DNA of 64,000 nt from positions 845,543-909,542 of the forward strand of contig NZ_LMPP01000001.1 in NCBI RefSeq assembly GCF_001423885.1. Direction: 5' to 3'. Made by a program: the position numbers and the translations under genes. The stretch comes from Rathayibacter sp. Leaf185 (GTDB taxonomy: Bacteria > Actinomycetota > Actinomycetes > Actinomycetales > Microbacteriaceae). A model generated the notes under the pieces. That model had not been told where the DNA came from. It did not search any database and was given only the letters and a program-made list of their open reading frames with translations. Shown piece by piece: positions 42,663 through 51,369 of this stretch; the stretch's first letter is position 1, and the number at the start of each line of letters is the position of its first letter.

Positions 42663-43061
42663 TCAGCGTCCGCGCCCCTGCACACCCCGTCGGAGCGCCC
42701 GGCGTCCGATCAGCGCGGCCCCGAGCAGCGCGAGCACCGAGCCGGCCGCGAGCATCCCGAGCGCGTCGGTGCCCGTCGCGGCGAGCCGCCCGCCCCGCGC
42801 TGACACGGGGTCGGCGGCGGCCGGAGCGACCGCCTCCGTCACTCCCCCGGACGGACCCACGGGTGCCGCGCCCGACCCGCCCGGCGTCGGCTCCGGCGTG
42901 GTGCCTCCCGTCGAGAACCCTTCGTGCCAGGACCCTCCCTGCCTCGTCAGCAGCACGGATCCGCTCTCGAGAACTCCTGTATCCGGATCGCAGCGAGATC
43001 TCACCGCGAGACCGGATGACCGGCTCCGCCACTGTAGGAGCCGGCCCGGAGCGCGCCCCAC
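42663..43061 (-). pseudogene. Truncated cell-wall-anchored protein: sortase tail remnant
   Basis: The last 40 residues form a sortase sorting signal: LAATG (the LAxTG variant used by actinobacterial class E sortases), a hydrophobic stretch LGMLAAGSVLALLGAALIG and a basic tail RRALRRGVQGRGR. Before it comes a Thr/Pro/Gly linker (TTPEPTPGGSGAAP) and a short unplaced segment. No signal peptide or catalytic domain is found upstream, and the first 40 residues of the open frame lack coding character. So this is most likely the 3' end of a larger surface protein whose body was lost, though a start in another frame cannot be excluded. Confidence 0.55.
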
Positions 43062-43165
43062 CCCCCGAACAGACCAAAAGGTCTCCGGTCATCGGCGGAG
43101 CCGAGGGAATCTCTCCTCGTTCAGCGACAGGACGGGGGGCACCGAGGGTCATTTCACGCCAAGAT

Positions 43166-46100
43166 GTGCGCGTGAGGTTTCCGAGGTATAGGCGCGCAGT
43201 GGCGTTCGGCGGGGGTCGTGTGCGCGCCACCCTCCTGGCGGTCACCGCCGTGATCGCGCTCGCCGTCGTCGGCACCGTGGTCCCGACGGCGAGCGCCGAG
43301 ACCCCGTGCGCGGCGGGGCAGAACGCCATCGTCTGCGAGAACTCGCGATCGGGCGCCGATCCCTCGGTCTGGGACGTCTCCGGCGCCGGCGACCCGTCGA
43401 TCCAGGGCTACGCCACCGACATCAGCGTGAACGTCGGCCGGCGCATCGACTTCAAGATCGACACCGACGCCGCGGCCTACTCCGTCGACATCTACCGCAC
43501 CGGCTGGTACGCCGGGAAGGGCGCGCGCCTCATCGCCTCCACCGCCCCGACCGCGAGCCTCCCGCAGATCCAGCCGGAATGCCTCTCGGACGTCACCACC
43601 GAGCTCTACGACTGCGGCACCTGGGGCGTCTCGGCGGGCTGGGACGTGCCGAGCACCGCCGTGTCGGGCGTCTACTTCGCCCTGCTCAGCCGCGCCGACA
43701 CGGGCGGCCGGAGCCAGATCACCTTCGTCGTGCGCGACACCGCGAGCACCTCGGCCGTGCTGTTCCAGACCTCCGACACGTCGTGGCAGGCCTACAACAC
43801 CTACGGAGGCTCCAACTTCTACTCGGGCGGGGCGAACGGCCGCGCCTACAAGCTGAGCTACAACCGCCCCGTCACCACCCGCGGCGACAACGCGGGCCGC
43901 GACTTCTACTTCGCCAACGAGTACCCGCTGGTGCGCTTCCTCGAGCGCAACGGCTACGACGTCAGCTACTTCAGCGGCATCGACACCGACCGCTTCGGCT
44001 CGGCGCTCAAGCAGCACCGCACCTTCCTCTCGGTCGGCCACGACGAGTACTGGTCGGGCGCCCAGCGGGCGAACGTCACGGCCGCGCGCGACGCGGGCGT
44101 GCACCTCCAGTTCCTCTCGGGCAATGAGAACTACTGGCGCACCCGCTACGAGCCCTCGCCGACCACCGGAGGCACGGACTACCGCACGATCGTCACCTAC
44201 AAGGAGACGTGGGCGAACGCCAAGACCGACCCGGCGGCCGAGTCGACCGGCACGTGGCGCGACCCGCGCTTCGCCTCGGTGGCGAACGGAGGCGGCCGCC
44301 CCGAGAACAGCCTCGCGGGCACGCTCTACATGTCCAACTACTCCGATCTGCCGGTGACGGTCAGCGCCGCGGAGGGGAAGCTGCGGCTCTGGCGCAACAC
44401 CTCGCTCACCAAGCTCGCCACAGGCAGCAGCGCGGCGCTCGCCCCGCACACGATCGGCTACGAGTCGAACGAGGACCTCGACAACGGCGCGCGCCCACCG
44501 GGCCTGGTCCGGCTCTCGACGACGACCGGAGCGGTCCCCGAGTACCTGCAGGACTTCGGCAACACCGTCGCGCCGGGCACCACCCGGCACAACCTCACGC
44601 TCTACAAGGCCGCCAGCGGCGCGCTGGTCTTCTCGGCCGGCTCCGTGCAGTGGACGTGGGGCCTCGACCAGGAGCACGACGGCGACGGCGCGCCGGCCGA
44701 CGTGCGGATGCAGCAGGCCCAGGTGAACCTCTTCGCCGACATGGGCGTGCAGCCCACCACCCTGATGACCGGCCTGGTCGCCGCCACGAAGAGCACCGAC
44801 ACCGCCGGCCCCACCGTCTCGATCACGAACCCCTCCGGCACCACGAGCAAGGCCAACGGCAGCACGGTGACGGTCTCGGGCACCGCGGCCGACGCCTCGG
44901 GACGGGTCGCCGGCGTGGAGGTCTCGACCGACGGTGCCACCTGGCACCCGGCGACGGGGACCACGTCCTGGACCTACAGCTACGTGCAGCACGGGTCGGG
45001 CAGCGGCACCATCAGGGTGCGCGCCGTCGACGACAGCGCCACCATCGGCACCGCGGTGAGCCGCACCGTCACCATCACCGGCACGGCGAGCGTGTTCGGT
45101 GCCGAGACGCCCCGGACGATCGACTCCGGGGACACCGACCCGGTCACCCTCGGGCTGCGCTTCACGCCGACCGCCGACGGGTTCATCCAGGGCGTGCGCT
45201 TCTACAAGAGCGCCGCCAACACCGGCACCCACACCGGCACGCTCTGGAGCCTCGACCGCCGGCAGCTGGGCACCCTCACCTTCGCGAACGAGACGGCGAG
45301 CGGATGGCAGACCGCCTCGTTCGCCGCGCCCGTCGCCGTGACGGCCGGCACCCCGTACGTCGTCTCGTACACGACCACGACCGGCCGCTACTCGGCGGCC
45401 GAGTGGTTCTGGGCGAGCGCCGGCTACGACGCCGCTCCGCTGCGGGTCGCCGGCGGCTTCGGCGCGGAGCCGGCGGGGGTCTACAGCACCTCCGGCGGAT
45501 TCCCCGCCGACAGCTACCGCGCGGGCAACTACTACGTCGACGCCGTCTACAGCACGGTCGACTCGACTCCCCTGAGCGTCGCGTCGCAGAAGCCGCTCGC
45601 GGGCTCGTCGAGCGTCGCGCGCTCGACGAGCGTGTCGGGAGTCTTCTCGAAGGCCGTGACGTCGGCCTCGGTCGCGATGACGCTGAAGACCGCCTCCGGA
45701 GCGAGCGTGGCGGGGAGCACGGCCTACTCGGCGACCACCCGCACCGCGACCTTCACGCCGAGCGCCCCGCTCGCGGCGTCGACCACCTACACCGCCACCC
45801 TCGCGGGCACCGCGACCACCGGAGGCGCCGTCACGGCCGGTGGCAGCTGGACCTTCACGACCCAGGCGCCGGACGCCGTCGTAGGGGTCTGCCCCTGCCG
45901 CCTCTTCGACGACTCCACTGCTCCCGGGATCGCGCAGGTCGCCGAGGGCAACCCGGTCACCCTCGGAGTCCGCTTCGCGCCGACCGTCGACGGCACCGTC
46001 ACCGGCGTGCGCTTCTACAAGGGCCCCGGCAACACCGGTACCCACGTCGGGACGCTCTCGAACGCCGACACCGGAGCCGAGATCGGCCGGGCGACGTTCG

Positions 46101-46861
46101 TCGGCGAGAGCACGGGCGGCTGGCAGTCGGTCGTGTTCGCTGCACCGGTGGCCGTGACGGCCGGGACCGACTACGTCGCCGCCTACACGACGACCACGGG
46201 GAACTACTCGGCCACCGTGAACGGGTTCGGCTCCGGAGGCACGCGCGGCCCGCTCGTCACCGCGAGCGACTCCGGTGCGTACTCGTACAGCGGCGGCTTC
46301 GCCGGGTCGCGCTCGACCACGAACTACCTCGTCGATGTCACGTTCGCGCCGACGGTGGCTCCTGCGACCCCGACGCCCGCTCCCCTCCCCGCGGGCACGC
46401 GCCTGTTCGCCGACGCGACGCCCGCGACCGCCTCCGCCGACGACCCGTCCTCGGTCGAGGTGGGGATGAGCTTCACCGCCTCCGCCGCGGGCAGTGCGAC
46501 CGGCATCGCGTTCTACAAGGGCTCCCGCAACACCGGGACGCACGTCGGATCGCTGTGGGACGCCTCCGGCACGCGGATCGCGCAGGTGACCTTCACCGGC
46601 GAGACCGCGAGCGGCTGGCAGAGCGCGGCGTTCGCGTCGCCGGTGAGCCTCGCGCCGGGGGCGCGGTACACGGTGTCGTACCTGGCTCCGGCGGGGTACT
46701 ACTCGGCGACGCCGAGCGGGCTCGCGTCGTCGGTGACCAACGGCGCGCTGACGACGGCGTCCGCGCCCAACGGGGTGTACCGGTACGGGTCGGGCGGAGT
46801 GATGCCGACGTCGGCGTACACCAGCACGAACTACTTCGTGGACGTGTACTTCCAGGGGTAG
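43166..46861 (+). CDS. Large secreted DUF6605/DUF4082 protein
   Basis: About 1231 residues (1229 if translation starts at GTG 43172). A basic N-terminus and hydrophobic segment ending TASAETPCAAGQN are a Sec signal. Residues about 50-545 form a domain like the N,N-dimethylformamidase beta-subunit C-terminal region (DUF6605): IDFKIDTDAAAYSVDIYRTGWYAGKGARL, YNRPVTTRGDNAGRDFYFANEYPLVRFLERNGYDVSYFSG, FLSVGHDEYWS and LQFLSGNENYWRTRYEPSP. Then an Ig-like module, a DUF4082 module (residues about 650-795), a Big_5-type Ig module and two more DUF4082 repeats, each with G(V/I)xFYKxxxNTGTHxGxLW and GWQxxxFxxPV. A role in cell-surface or extracellular carbohydrate binding is plausible; catalysis is unproven. 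No sorting signal. Confidence 0.85.
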   Translation: MRVRFPRYRRAVAFGGGRVRATLLAVTAVIALAVVGTVVPTASAETPCAAGQNAIVCENSRSGADPSVWDVSGAGDPSIQGYATDISVNVGRRIDFKIDTDAAAYSVDIYRTGWYAGKGARLIASTAPTASLPQIQPECLSDVTTELYDCGTWGVSAGWDVPSTAVSGVYFALLSRADTGGRSQITFVVRDTASTSAVLFQTSDTSWQAYNTYGGSNFYSGGANGRAYKLSYNRPVTTRGDNAGRDFYFANEYPLVRFLERNGYDVSYFSGIDTDRFGSALKQHRTFLSVGHDEYWSGAQRANVTAARDAGVHLQFLSGNENYWRTRYEPSPTTGGTDYRTIVTYKETWANAKTDPAAESTGTWRDPRFASVANGGGRPENSLAGTLYMSNYSDLPVTVSAAEGKLRLWRNTSLTKLATGSSAALAPHTIGYESNEDLDNGARPPGLVRLSTTTGAVPEYLQDFGNTVAPGTTRHNLTLYKAASGALVFSAGSVQWTWGLDQEHDGDGAPADVRMQQAQVNLFADMGVQPTTLMTGLVAATKSTDTAGPTVSITNPSGTTSKANGSTVTVSGTAADASGRVAGVEVSTDGATWHPATGTTSWTYSYVQHGSGSGTIRVRAVDDSATIGTAVSRTVTITGTASVFGAETPRTIDSGDTDPVTLGLRFTPTADGFIQGVRFYKSAANTGTHTGTLWSLDRRQLGTLTFANETASGWQTASFAAPVAVTAGTPYVVSYTTTTGRYSAAEWFWASAGYDAAPLRVAGGFGAEPAGVYSTSGGFPADSYRAGNYYVDAVYSTVDSTPLSVASQKPLAGSSSVARSTSVSGVFSKAVTSASVAMTLKTASGASVAGSTAYSATTRTATFTPSAPLAASTTYTATLAGTATTGGAVTAGGSWTFTTQAPDAVVGVCPCRLFDDSTAPGIAQVAEGNPVTLGVRFAPTVDGTVTGVRFYKGPGNTGTHVGTLSNADTGAEIGRATFVGESTGGWQSVVFAAPVAVTAGTDYVAAYTTTTGNYSATVNGFGSGGTRGPLVTASDSGAYSYSGGFAGSRSTTNYLVDVTFAPTVAPATPTPAPLPAGTRLFADATPATASADDPSSVEVGMSFTASAAGSATGIAFYKGSRNTGTHVGSLWDASGTRIAQVTFTGETASGWQSAAFASPVSLAPGARYTVSYLAPAGYYSATPSGLASSVTNGALTTASAPNGVYRYGSGGVMPTSAYTSTNYFVDVYFQG

Positions 46862-46867
46862 GCGGGG

Positions 46868-47068
46868 CGTCCGGCCGCTAGACGTTCTCGTGTAGCGGAT
46901 GGTGGATACGCTCGAATACACCCTGTGCGCACTCTGCAGCGAGATCACCGTGTTCGACTTGGTGCCATCCGCTCCGGCAACCCGCGCCTGGCGGAGGCGG
47001 TCGCCGCCGCCCACATCGAGTCGGGCCGCGCCCCGTCGCTCGCCGTTCTGAGTCGCGACACGAAGTGA
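46868..47068 (+). pseudogene. Decayed tail of a GntR-type (FCD) regulator
   Basis: Open frame without a start codon. Its end, LQRDHRVRLGAIRSGNPRLAEAVAAAHIESG followed by a short tail, resembles the C-terminal helices of FCD-domain GntR regulators (E/D-H-x-x-I-x-x-A-I-R-x-G-D-x-x-x-A). Nothing similar precedes it; codon 1 of any frame is missing and the HTH is absent. The upstream part overlaps the end of the DUF4082 gene region. Assigned by eye and tentative. Confidence 0.3.
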
Positions 47069-47399
47069 GGCGGAGCCTCGTCCGGCTGCGGCTTCCGCGC
47101 CCGACGAGGTGGATCCCTCCTGGTCGACGCAGTCGGATCCCCGATCCGAGCACAAGTCGCGCGCAATGTCCCCACGCAGGACCGATCGTGTCGCCTGCCG
47201 TCTGCCGTTCTGCGCGCGCCTGCCATCGCGTCACTCCAGGTGCGGCTCGGCGCGATCGATCCATCACAGGCTCATTCCCCAGCGGAGATCGCGGCGATGC
47301 GCGACCGTCTCCTTCAGTCGAGAGCCGCCAGGCAGCCCACCGGCGATCATCAGAACGTTCTCGAGGAGGGCCGGTTCCCGCTCTCGTTAGGCTTCCGTC
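47069..47399. other. Gap with no clear gene
   Basis: In 331 bases no ORF with normal codon bias stands out. One frame around 47240-47390 (LGAIDPSQAHSPAEIAAMRDRLLQ) has mild coding character, has no start with a ribosome site and reads into the DUF1349 gene in another frame, so it is probably also debris. The promoter of the DUF1349 gene must lie near its right end. Confidence 0.4.
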
Positions 47400-48005
47400 A
47401 TGCGCCTTTCCCACCTGCCGTTCGATCTCCTCGCATCCGAGGGGTCGGACTGGACCACCACGTCGTCAGGCATCGAGGGAGCCGCCCCCGCGGGAACGGA
47501 TCTCTTCGTAGACCCCAGTGGGGACAGCGGTGTCGCCGCGGAGACTCTGCTCAACGCACACACCCTCCTCGGGTCTCCACCAGAGGGAGACTTCACCTTC
47601 GCCGCCGAAGTGACGCCCGATCATCGAGCGACGTTCGACGCGGGGGTTCTGCTCGCGTGGGTCGACGACAGCAACTGGGCGAAGCTGTGCTTCGAGCGTT
47701 CTCCCGCGGGAGAGGTGATGATCGTCTCGGTCGTCACGAAAGGGACTTCGGATGACGCCAACGGGTTCATCGTGAACGCTCCCGAAGCGCGACTTCGTCT
47801 CGCGCGGGTAGGGAACGTTCTGGCTTTCCACGCGCACGACGCGACTGGTTGGCGTTTCGTCCGCGCGTTCACGCTGCCGGGAGCGGCGACCCGGTTGTCG
47901 GTGGGTTTCGAGGTGCAGAGCCCGACCGGAGACGGATGCCGAGTCTCGTTCACCGACATCGCGTTCGAGCGCCGAACCGTCGTCGACCTGCGCAACGGCG
48001 ACTGA
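47400..48005 (+). CDS. DUF1349 family protein (concanavalin-like)
   Basis: A 201-residue, beta-rich cytoplasmic protein. WTTTSSGIEGAAPAGTDLFVDPSG near residue 18, FTFAAEVTPDHRATFDAGVLLAWVDDSNWAKLCFERSPAGEVMIVSVVTKG in the middle, and GWRFVRAFTLPGAATRLSVGFEVQSPTGDGCRVSFTDIAF match DUF1349, a concanavalin-A-like fold related to the C-terminal domain of GH43 beta-xylosidases. Catalysis is not known. Third-position G/C use is lower than in neighbours, and the flanks hold gene debris, suggesting a region of turnover. Confidence 0.88.
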   Translation: MRLSHLPFDLLASEGSDWTTTSSGIEGAAPAGTDLFVDPSGDSGVAAETLLNAHTLLGSPPEGDFTFAAEVTPDHRATFDAGVLLAWVDDSNWAKLCFERSPAGEVMIVSVVTKGTSDDANGFIVNAPEARLRLARVGNVLAFHAHDATGWRFVRAFTLPGAATRLSVGFEVQSPTGDGCRVSFTDIAFERRTVVDLRNGD

Positions 48006-48410
48006 GCCGTATCGATAGAGGTGGTCGGCTCTGTCGGAGAGGTTCGAGCGGGAAGAACTCGTCATCCGAGTGAACTCCGCGAGTGGGTGCTCAGCGAGTC
48101 GGCCGAGAGCTGCCGCGCCCCCACCATCGGGTGCCCGCAGACTGCGCGGTGCGGACGCGGCCTCGAGCTCCGCGAGCACGCTTCGGCAGCCCTCCTGCAA
48201 GAGCGGTTGCTCGGCTACGGGAGGCTTCCGACCGTAGCCGCCACCCTGCCTGTCGCCCTCGACCCTCGGCTGATCCGGCCACCCCGCGAGACGACGCCGA
48301 CGAGGACGAGAACCGCGTCGGGCTCATGGACCCAGTGCGGCTGCTTCCCCGTCTCGGACGGTTCTCCCCCCGCGGACTCCCCACCGCGCAGGTCGTCCGA
48401 CCACCCCGAC
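48006..48410. other. Gap with no clear gene
   Basis: About 400 bases between the DUF1349 gene and the small ORF on the other strand. All open frames here lack homology I can recognise, start sites and codon bias. No hairpin stronger than a few base pairs was seen. Confidence 0.4.
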
Positions 48411-48572
48411 TCAGACCCGTTTCCCGCTTCGAGGCAGTGATGCACCGCCTCCCGCGGTGCTCCCCAGATAGTCGGGCGCGAGCTCGTCGCGGACGCCTTC
48501 GACCTCGTGAGGGTCGGAGTGGTCCAGGATCACGGCCTCGTGCGGGCCGGAGCCGATCGCAGCCGGGGTCAC
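48411..48572 (-). CDS. 53-residue ORF overlapping the MFS stop
   Basis: The GTG start overlaps the TGA of the MFS gene (GTGA), exactly the coupling used elsewhere in this genome, and third positions are mostly G/C. The protein reads VTPAAIGSGPHEAVILDHSD, then PHEVEGVRDELAPDYLGS and a Gly/Ser/Arg end. It has no TM helix. I recognise no family; it could be a real small product, or the truncated start of a longer gene whose remainder was lost in the gene-poor segment beyond it. Confidence 0.4.
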   Translation of the reverse strand: MTPAAIGSGPHEAVILDHSDPHEVEGVRDELAPDYLGSTAGGGASLPRSGKRV

Positions 48573-49798
48573 GAGTCGCGCCGCCCTGAACCTGACCGGT
48601 CGTCGAGGGCAAGGGAGTCGGTGGCGGTCTGCCCGCGGAGGGCTGGGGCGACGAAGATCGCGATGACGACGAGGATCATGGGCATGATCAGTGCCGCGCG
48701 GAGGGTGAAGTGCTCTCCGAGGAAACCGAGGGCGGGCGGCCCTACCAGGAACGCGACGTAGCCGAGGGTCGCGACGAAGGAGACGCGTGCGGCCGGGCGG
48801 GGCCCGGAGTCGCCGGCAGCGGAGAGGGCGACGGGGAAGCCGAGTGAGGCGCCCAGCCCCCAGAGAAGGACTCCGGCGCCGGCGAGGACCTGGCTGTCGG
48901 GAAAGCTGACAAGGGCGAGCCCTCCGGTGGCGGCGGCGGCGCTGACGGTGAGGACTGCGGCGCGGCCGTAGCGGTGCACGAAGTAGCCGCCGGCGAAGCG
49001 TCCGATGGTCATCGCGGCTGCGAAGACGGCGTAGACCGCGGAGCCGAAAGCGGCGGTGAAGCCGTGTCCATCGACCATGACAAGGGGCAGCCAGTCGTTC
49101 GCGGTGCCCTCGGCGAGGGCCATCGCGAGCACGATCACGCCGATGAGCAGCAGTGTGCGGTCGGCCCATACGGGGGCGGGCTTCACCGTCGTCTCTGCGT
49201 CCGTTCGCGGGTCGGCTCGCGTGCTCTGCCCGACGCCGCCGGGGATGTGGCGGATCGCGAGGGGGACGACGGCGCCGACGGCGACTCCGACGAGGACGAG
49301 ATGCCAGACGACGGAGAAGGAGGTGGCGGTGAAGGCGATGCCGGCGACGGCACCGATGACGGTGCCGAGGCTGAAGCAGCCGTGCAACGCGGGGAGGACG
49401 GGCTTGGCGATGGCCCTTTCGAGGTCGGCGCCGTCGATGTTCAGCGCGACTTCGGTACTGCCCATGCCCAGGCCGAACAGGGCCAGACCGGCGGTCGCGA
49501 GAGCGGCGCTCGACACGGCGGCTCCGAGGCCCACGGTGGGCATGCTCACGACGACGAGAGCTACTCCGAAGAGGATCACGGGGCGGGTGCTGAAACGGGC
49601 CACGAGGGGCCCGGAGCCGAGGATGCCGATCATGGAGCCGACGGACAGGCCGAAGAGCACGAGTCCCATCTGAGCAGTGGAGGCGCCGAGGAGGTCCCTG
49701 ATCGCGGGGGTACGGGTGACCCAGGAGGCGATCGAGAAGCCGGGGATGAAGAACAGTGCGAACAGCGCCAGACGGCGCCGGGACAGGGCGGAGGACAC
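48569..49798 (-). CDS. MFS transporter, YbjJ-like
   Basis: A 409-residue, twelve-TM major facilitator. ALFALFFIPGFSIASWVTRTPAIRDLLGAS at the N-terminus, GLSVGSMIGILGSGPLVARFSTRPVI (the loop 2-3 motif), and the characteristic GMGSTEVALNIDGADLER with HGCFSLGTVIGA resemble the YbjJ/FucP-like subfamily. LAEGTANDWLPLVMVDGHGF precedes the second half. It starts with GTG; AAGGA lies upstream. The substrate is unknown; sugars or metabolite efflux are possible. It is followed by a tiny overlapping ORF and preceded by the hairpin behind the LLM gene. Confidence 0.9.
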   Translation of the reverse strand: MSSALSRRRLALFALFFIPGFSIASWVTRTPAIRDLLGASTAQMGLVLFGLSVGSMIGILGSGPLVARFSTRPVILFGVALVVVSMPTVGLGAAVSSAALATAGLALFGLGMGSTEVALNIDGADLERAIAKPVLPALHGCFSLGTVIGAVAGIAFTATSFSVVWHLVLVGVAVGAVVPLAIRHIPGGVGQSTRADPRTDAETTVKPAPVWADRTLLLIGVIVLAMALAEGTANDWLPLVMVDGHGFTAAFGSAVYAVFAAAMTIGRFAGGYFVHRYGRAAVLTVSAAAATGGLALVSFPDSQVLAGAGVLLWGLGASLGFPVALSAAGDSGPRPAARVSFVATLGYVAFLVGPPALGFLGEHFTLRAALIMPMILVVIAIFVAPALRGQTATDSLALDDRSGSGRRDS

Positions 49799-49961
49799 GG
49801 ATTTCCTTCATGAAGTCGGGCGGCCCGGGGGCGCCTTCGAGTGTGGGCGCGGATCGACGGTCAGAGCGGGAGCTGGACATTCGACGGCGATCCGGGACCG
49901 GCGGGTCTTGTGAGGGAGGCGCAGGAATGCATGACGACGCAGTGATGACCGCGGGATTGAC

Positions 49962-50008
49962 CAAGGGGGCCGCGACTCCGCAGATCCTGCGCAGTCGTGG
50001 CCCCCTTG
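49962..50008 (-). terminator. Very strong hairpin after the LLM oxidoreductase gene
   Basis: CAAGGGGGCC-G-CGACT (49962-49977) pairs with AGTCG-T-GGCCCCCTTG (49993-50008), and the loop itself holds CGCAG-ATC-CTGCG. The total stem is about 20 base pairs. It stands about 45 bases beyond the stop of the LLM gene on the minus strand and separates it from the MFS gene. Confidence 0.8.
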
Positions 50009-50053
50009 CCGTGGCAGCTGCCTCAGCCCTGGGCGGCTGGGGACGTGACCGTG

Positions 50054-51034
50054 CTACTGCGCAGGAAGCGCGGCTGCGAGGTTCTCGAGCGCGCGAAGAC
50101 TGTCGGATCCGATGGGCGTGAGCACGACGCACGTCGCTCCGGCTGCGTGCCGGGCAGCGATACCGTCGCGGACGCGTCCTGCTGTGCCGGCGAGGGTGAG
50201 GGTGTCGATCCACTCATCCGGGAGCGCGGCAGCGAAGGCTTCAGCGCTGCCGGCGTGTTCGCGAAGCTCTGTGAACTCGGAGGCGAACGGCAACGGGGCG
50301 ATGTGCGGGAACCAGTCGCTCTCGCCGATGACTCCGAGCGGTGACCGCACCACTTCTCGCGCTTCGGCGTCCGTGGGCGCGACGGCGGCGATGTCATAGG
50401 TGATGAGTCGTGGAGTACGACCCGCGCGACCGGTGTCCATTCCTGCAGTCTCAGCCGACGAGCGGATGTATTCCGGGGTTGCGGGTTCCGCGAGGACGAC
50501 GCCGTCGGCGACTTGACCAGCGGCGGCCAGTGACTTCGGACCTCGCACGCCCCACACGATAGGAGGCGGCGTGCTGGGCACCATCTCGAGGCGCACGTCC
50601 GCGACGTCGACGTAGCGGCCGGCGGCGGGACCCGGCTCTCCTCGCAACAACGTCGTCAGAGCGATGGTGTACTCGCGAAGCAGCGTGAGGGGGCTGGCAG
50701 GCCAAGCACCAACGGAGCGCATCCAGTCGGGCATGCCGTGGCCGATGCCGATGACGACTCGACCGGGGAAGAGTTCTTCCAGGGTCGCGATCTCCATCGC
50801 CGCGAAGGCCACGTTGCGCGAGCCGGCAGGCAGAATGCCCACGCCGACGGTGACCCGTGTCGTGCTCGCGAGGACAGCGGCAGCCTGGGCGATTCCGCCC
50901 CGGAAACCGAGATCTTCGACGACCCAGACTTCGTCGAAGCCGAGGTCTTCAGCGCGCTGGGCGAAAACGATGATCTCGTTCGCTGGAAGATCGCGCGGGA
51001 GCATCACTCCGACGCTGGATGAACTGCTCATCAT
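50054..51034 (-). CDS. LLM-class flavin-dependent oxidoreductase
   Basis: A 326-residue luciferase-like TIM barrel. SVGVMLPRDLPANEIIVFAQRAEDLGFDEVWVVEDLGF is the family opening, followed by TTRVTVGVGILPAGSRNVAFAAMEIATLEELFPGRVVIGIGHG, a typical LLM core, and LREYTIALTTLLRGE near 145. PPPIVWGVRGPKSLAAAGQVADGVVL is the distal sheet. It probably uses reduced FMN or F420 on a small substrate; F420-type LLM enzymes are common in actinobacteria. Two adjacent ATGs (51034 and 51031) can serve as start. It stands alone. Confidence 0.9.
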   Translation of the reverse strand: MMSSSSSVGVMLPRDLPANEIIVFAQRAEDLGFDEVWVVEDLGFRGGIAQAAAVLASTTRVTVGVGILPAGSRNVAFAAMEIATLEELFPGRVVIGIGHGMPDWMRSVGAWPASPLTLLREYTIALTTLLRGEPGPAAGRYVDVADVRLEMVPSTPPPIVWGVRGPKSLAAAGQVADGVVLAEPATPEYIRSSAETAGMDTGRAGRTPRLITYDIAAVAPTDAEAREVVRSPLGVIGESDWFPHIAPLPFASEFTELREHAGSAEAFAAALPDEWIDTLTLAGTAGRVRDGIAARHAAGATCVVLTPIGSDSLRALENLAAALPAQ

Positions 51035-51369
51035 TGGCCTTTCTAGTAGGTGTCTCTGCATTGTTTTAGACGAGAAAGCAGTCGGTTCTGCTGTCGAGAC
51101 GGGCGGGCGCGCGGCGTCGCGGTCATGCCGGAGGGGCGGTGGGCTCGATGGTCGGGGTCGGTGCACAACGCTGACCGAACCGGTACAGAGGCGCAGGGGT
51201 CGACGCCAACTGTGGGAGCGGAGAACTCTGTGAGCGGCCGCACTCAGGGCAACCCGATATGACCGGGGCTATCGGATCAACCCTGACGGCCGTTGATAAG
51301 AATTTGCCATCGCGGGCGCGCCGCGCCGTAGAGGTGCCACTTGTCGTGCAGCAAGAACCACACACACTC
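51035..51369. other. Intergenic region before the LLM gene and after lacI
   Basis: About 335 bases with lower GC between 51040 and 51080 (TTGTTTTAGACG) and near 51290-51320. It must contain the LLM promoter, and its lower-coordinate part carries GTCTCTGCATTGTTTTAGAC with matching GTCT/AGAC ends. No gene was found. Confidence 0.4.

Noticed and set aside
43154-47155. A 1333-codon minus-strand open frame opposite the DUF6605/DUF4082 gene
   Set aside because: Same GC artefact; it reads as Arg/Gly/Val-rich sequence without any domain, while the plus strand has signal peptide and repeats.
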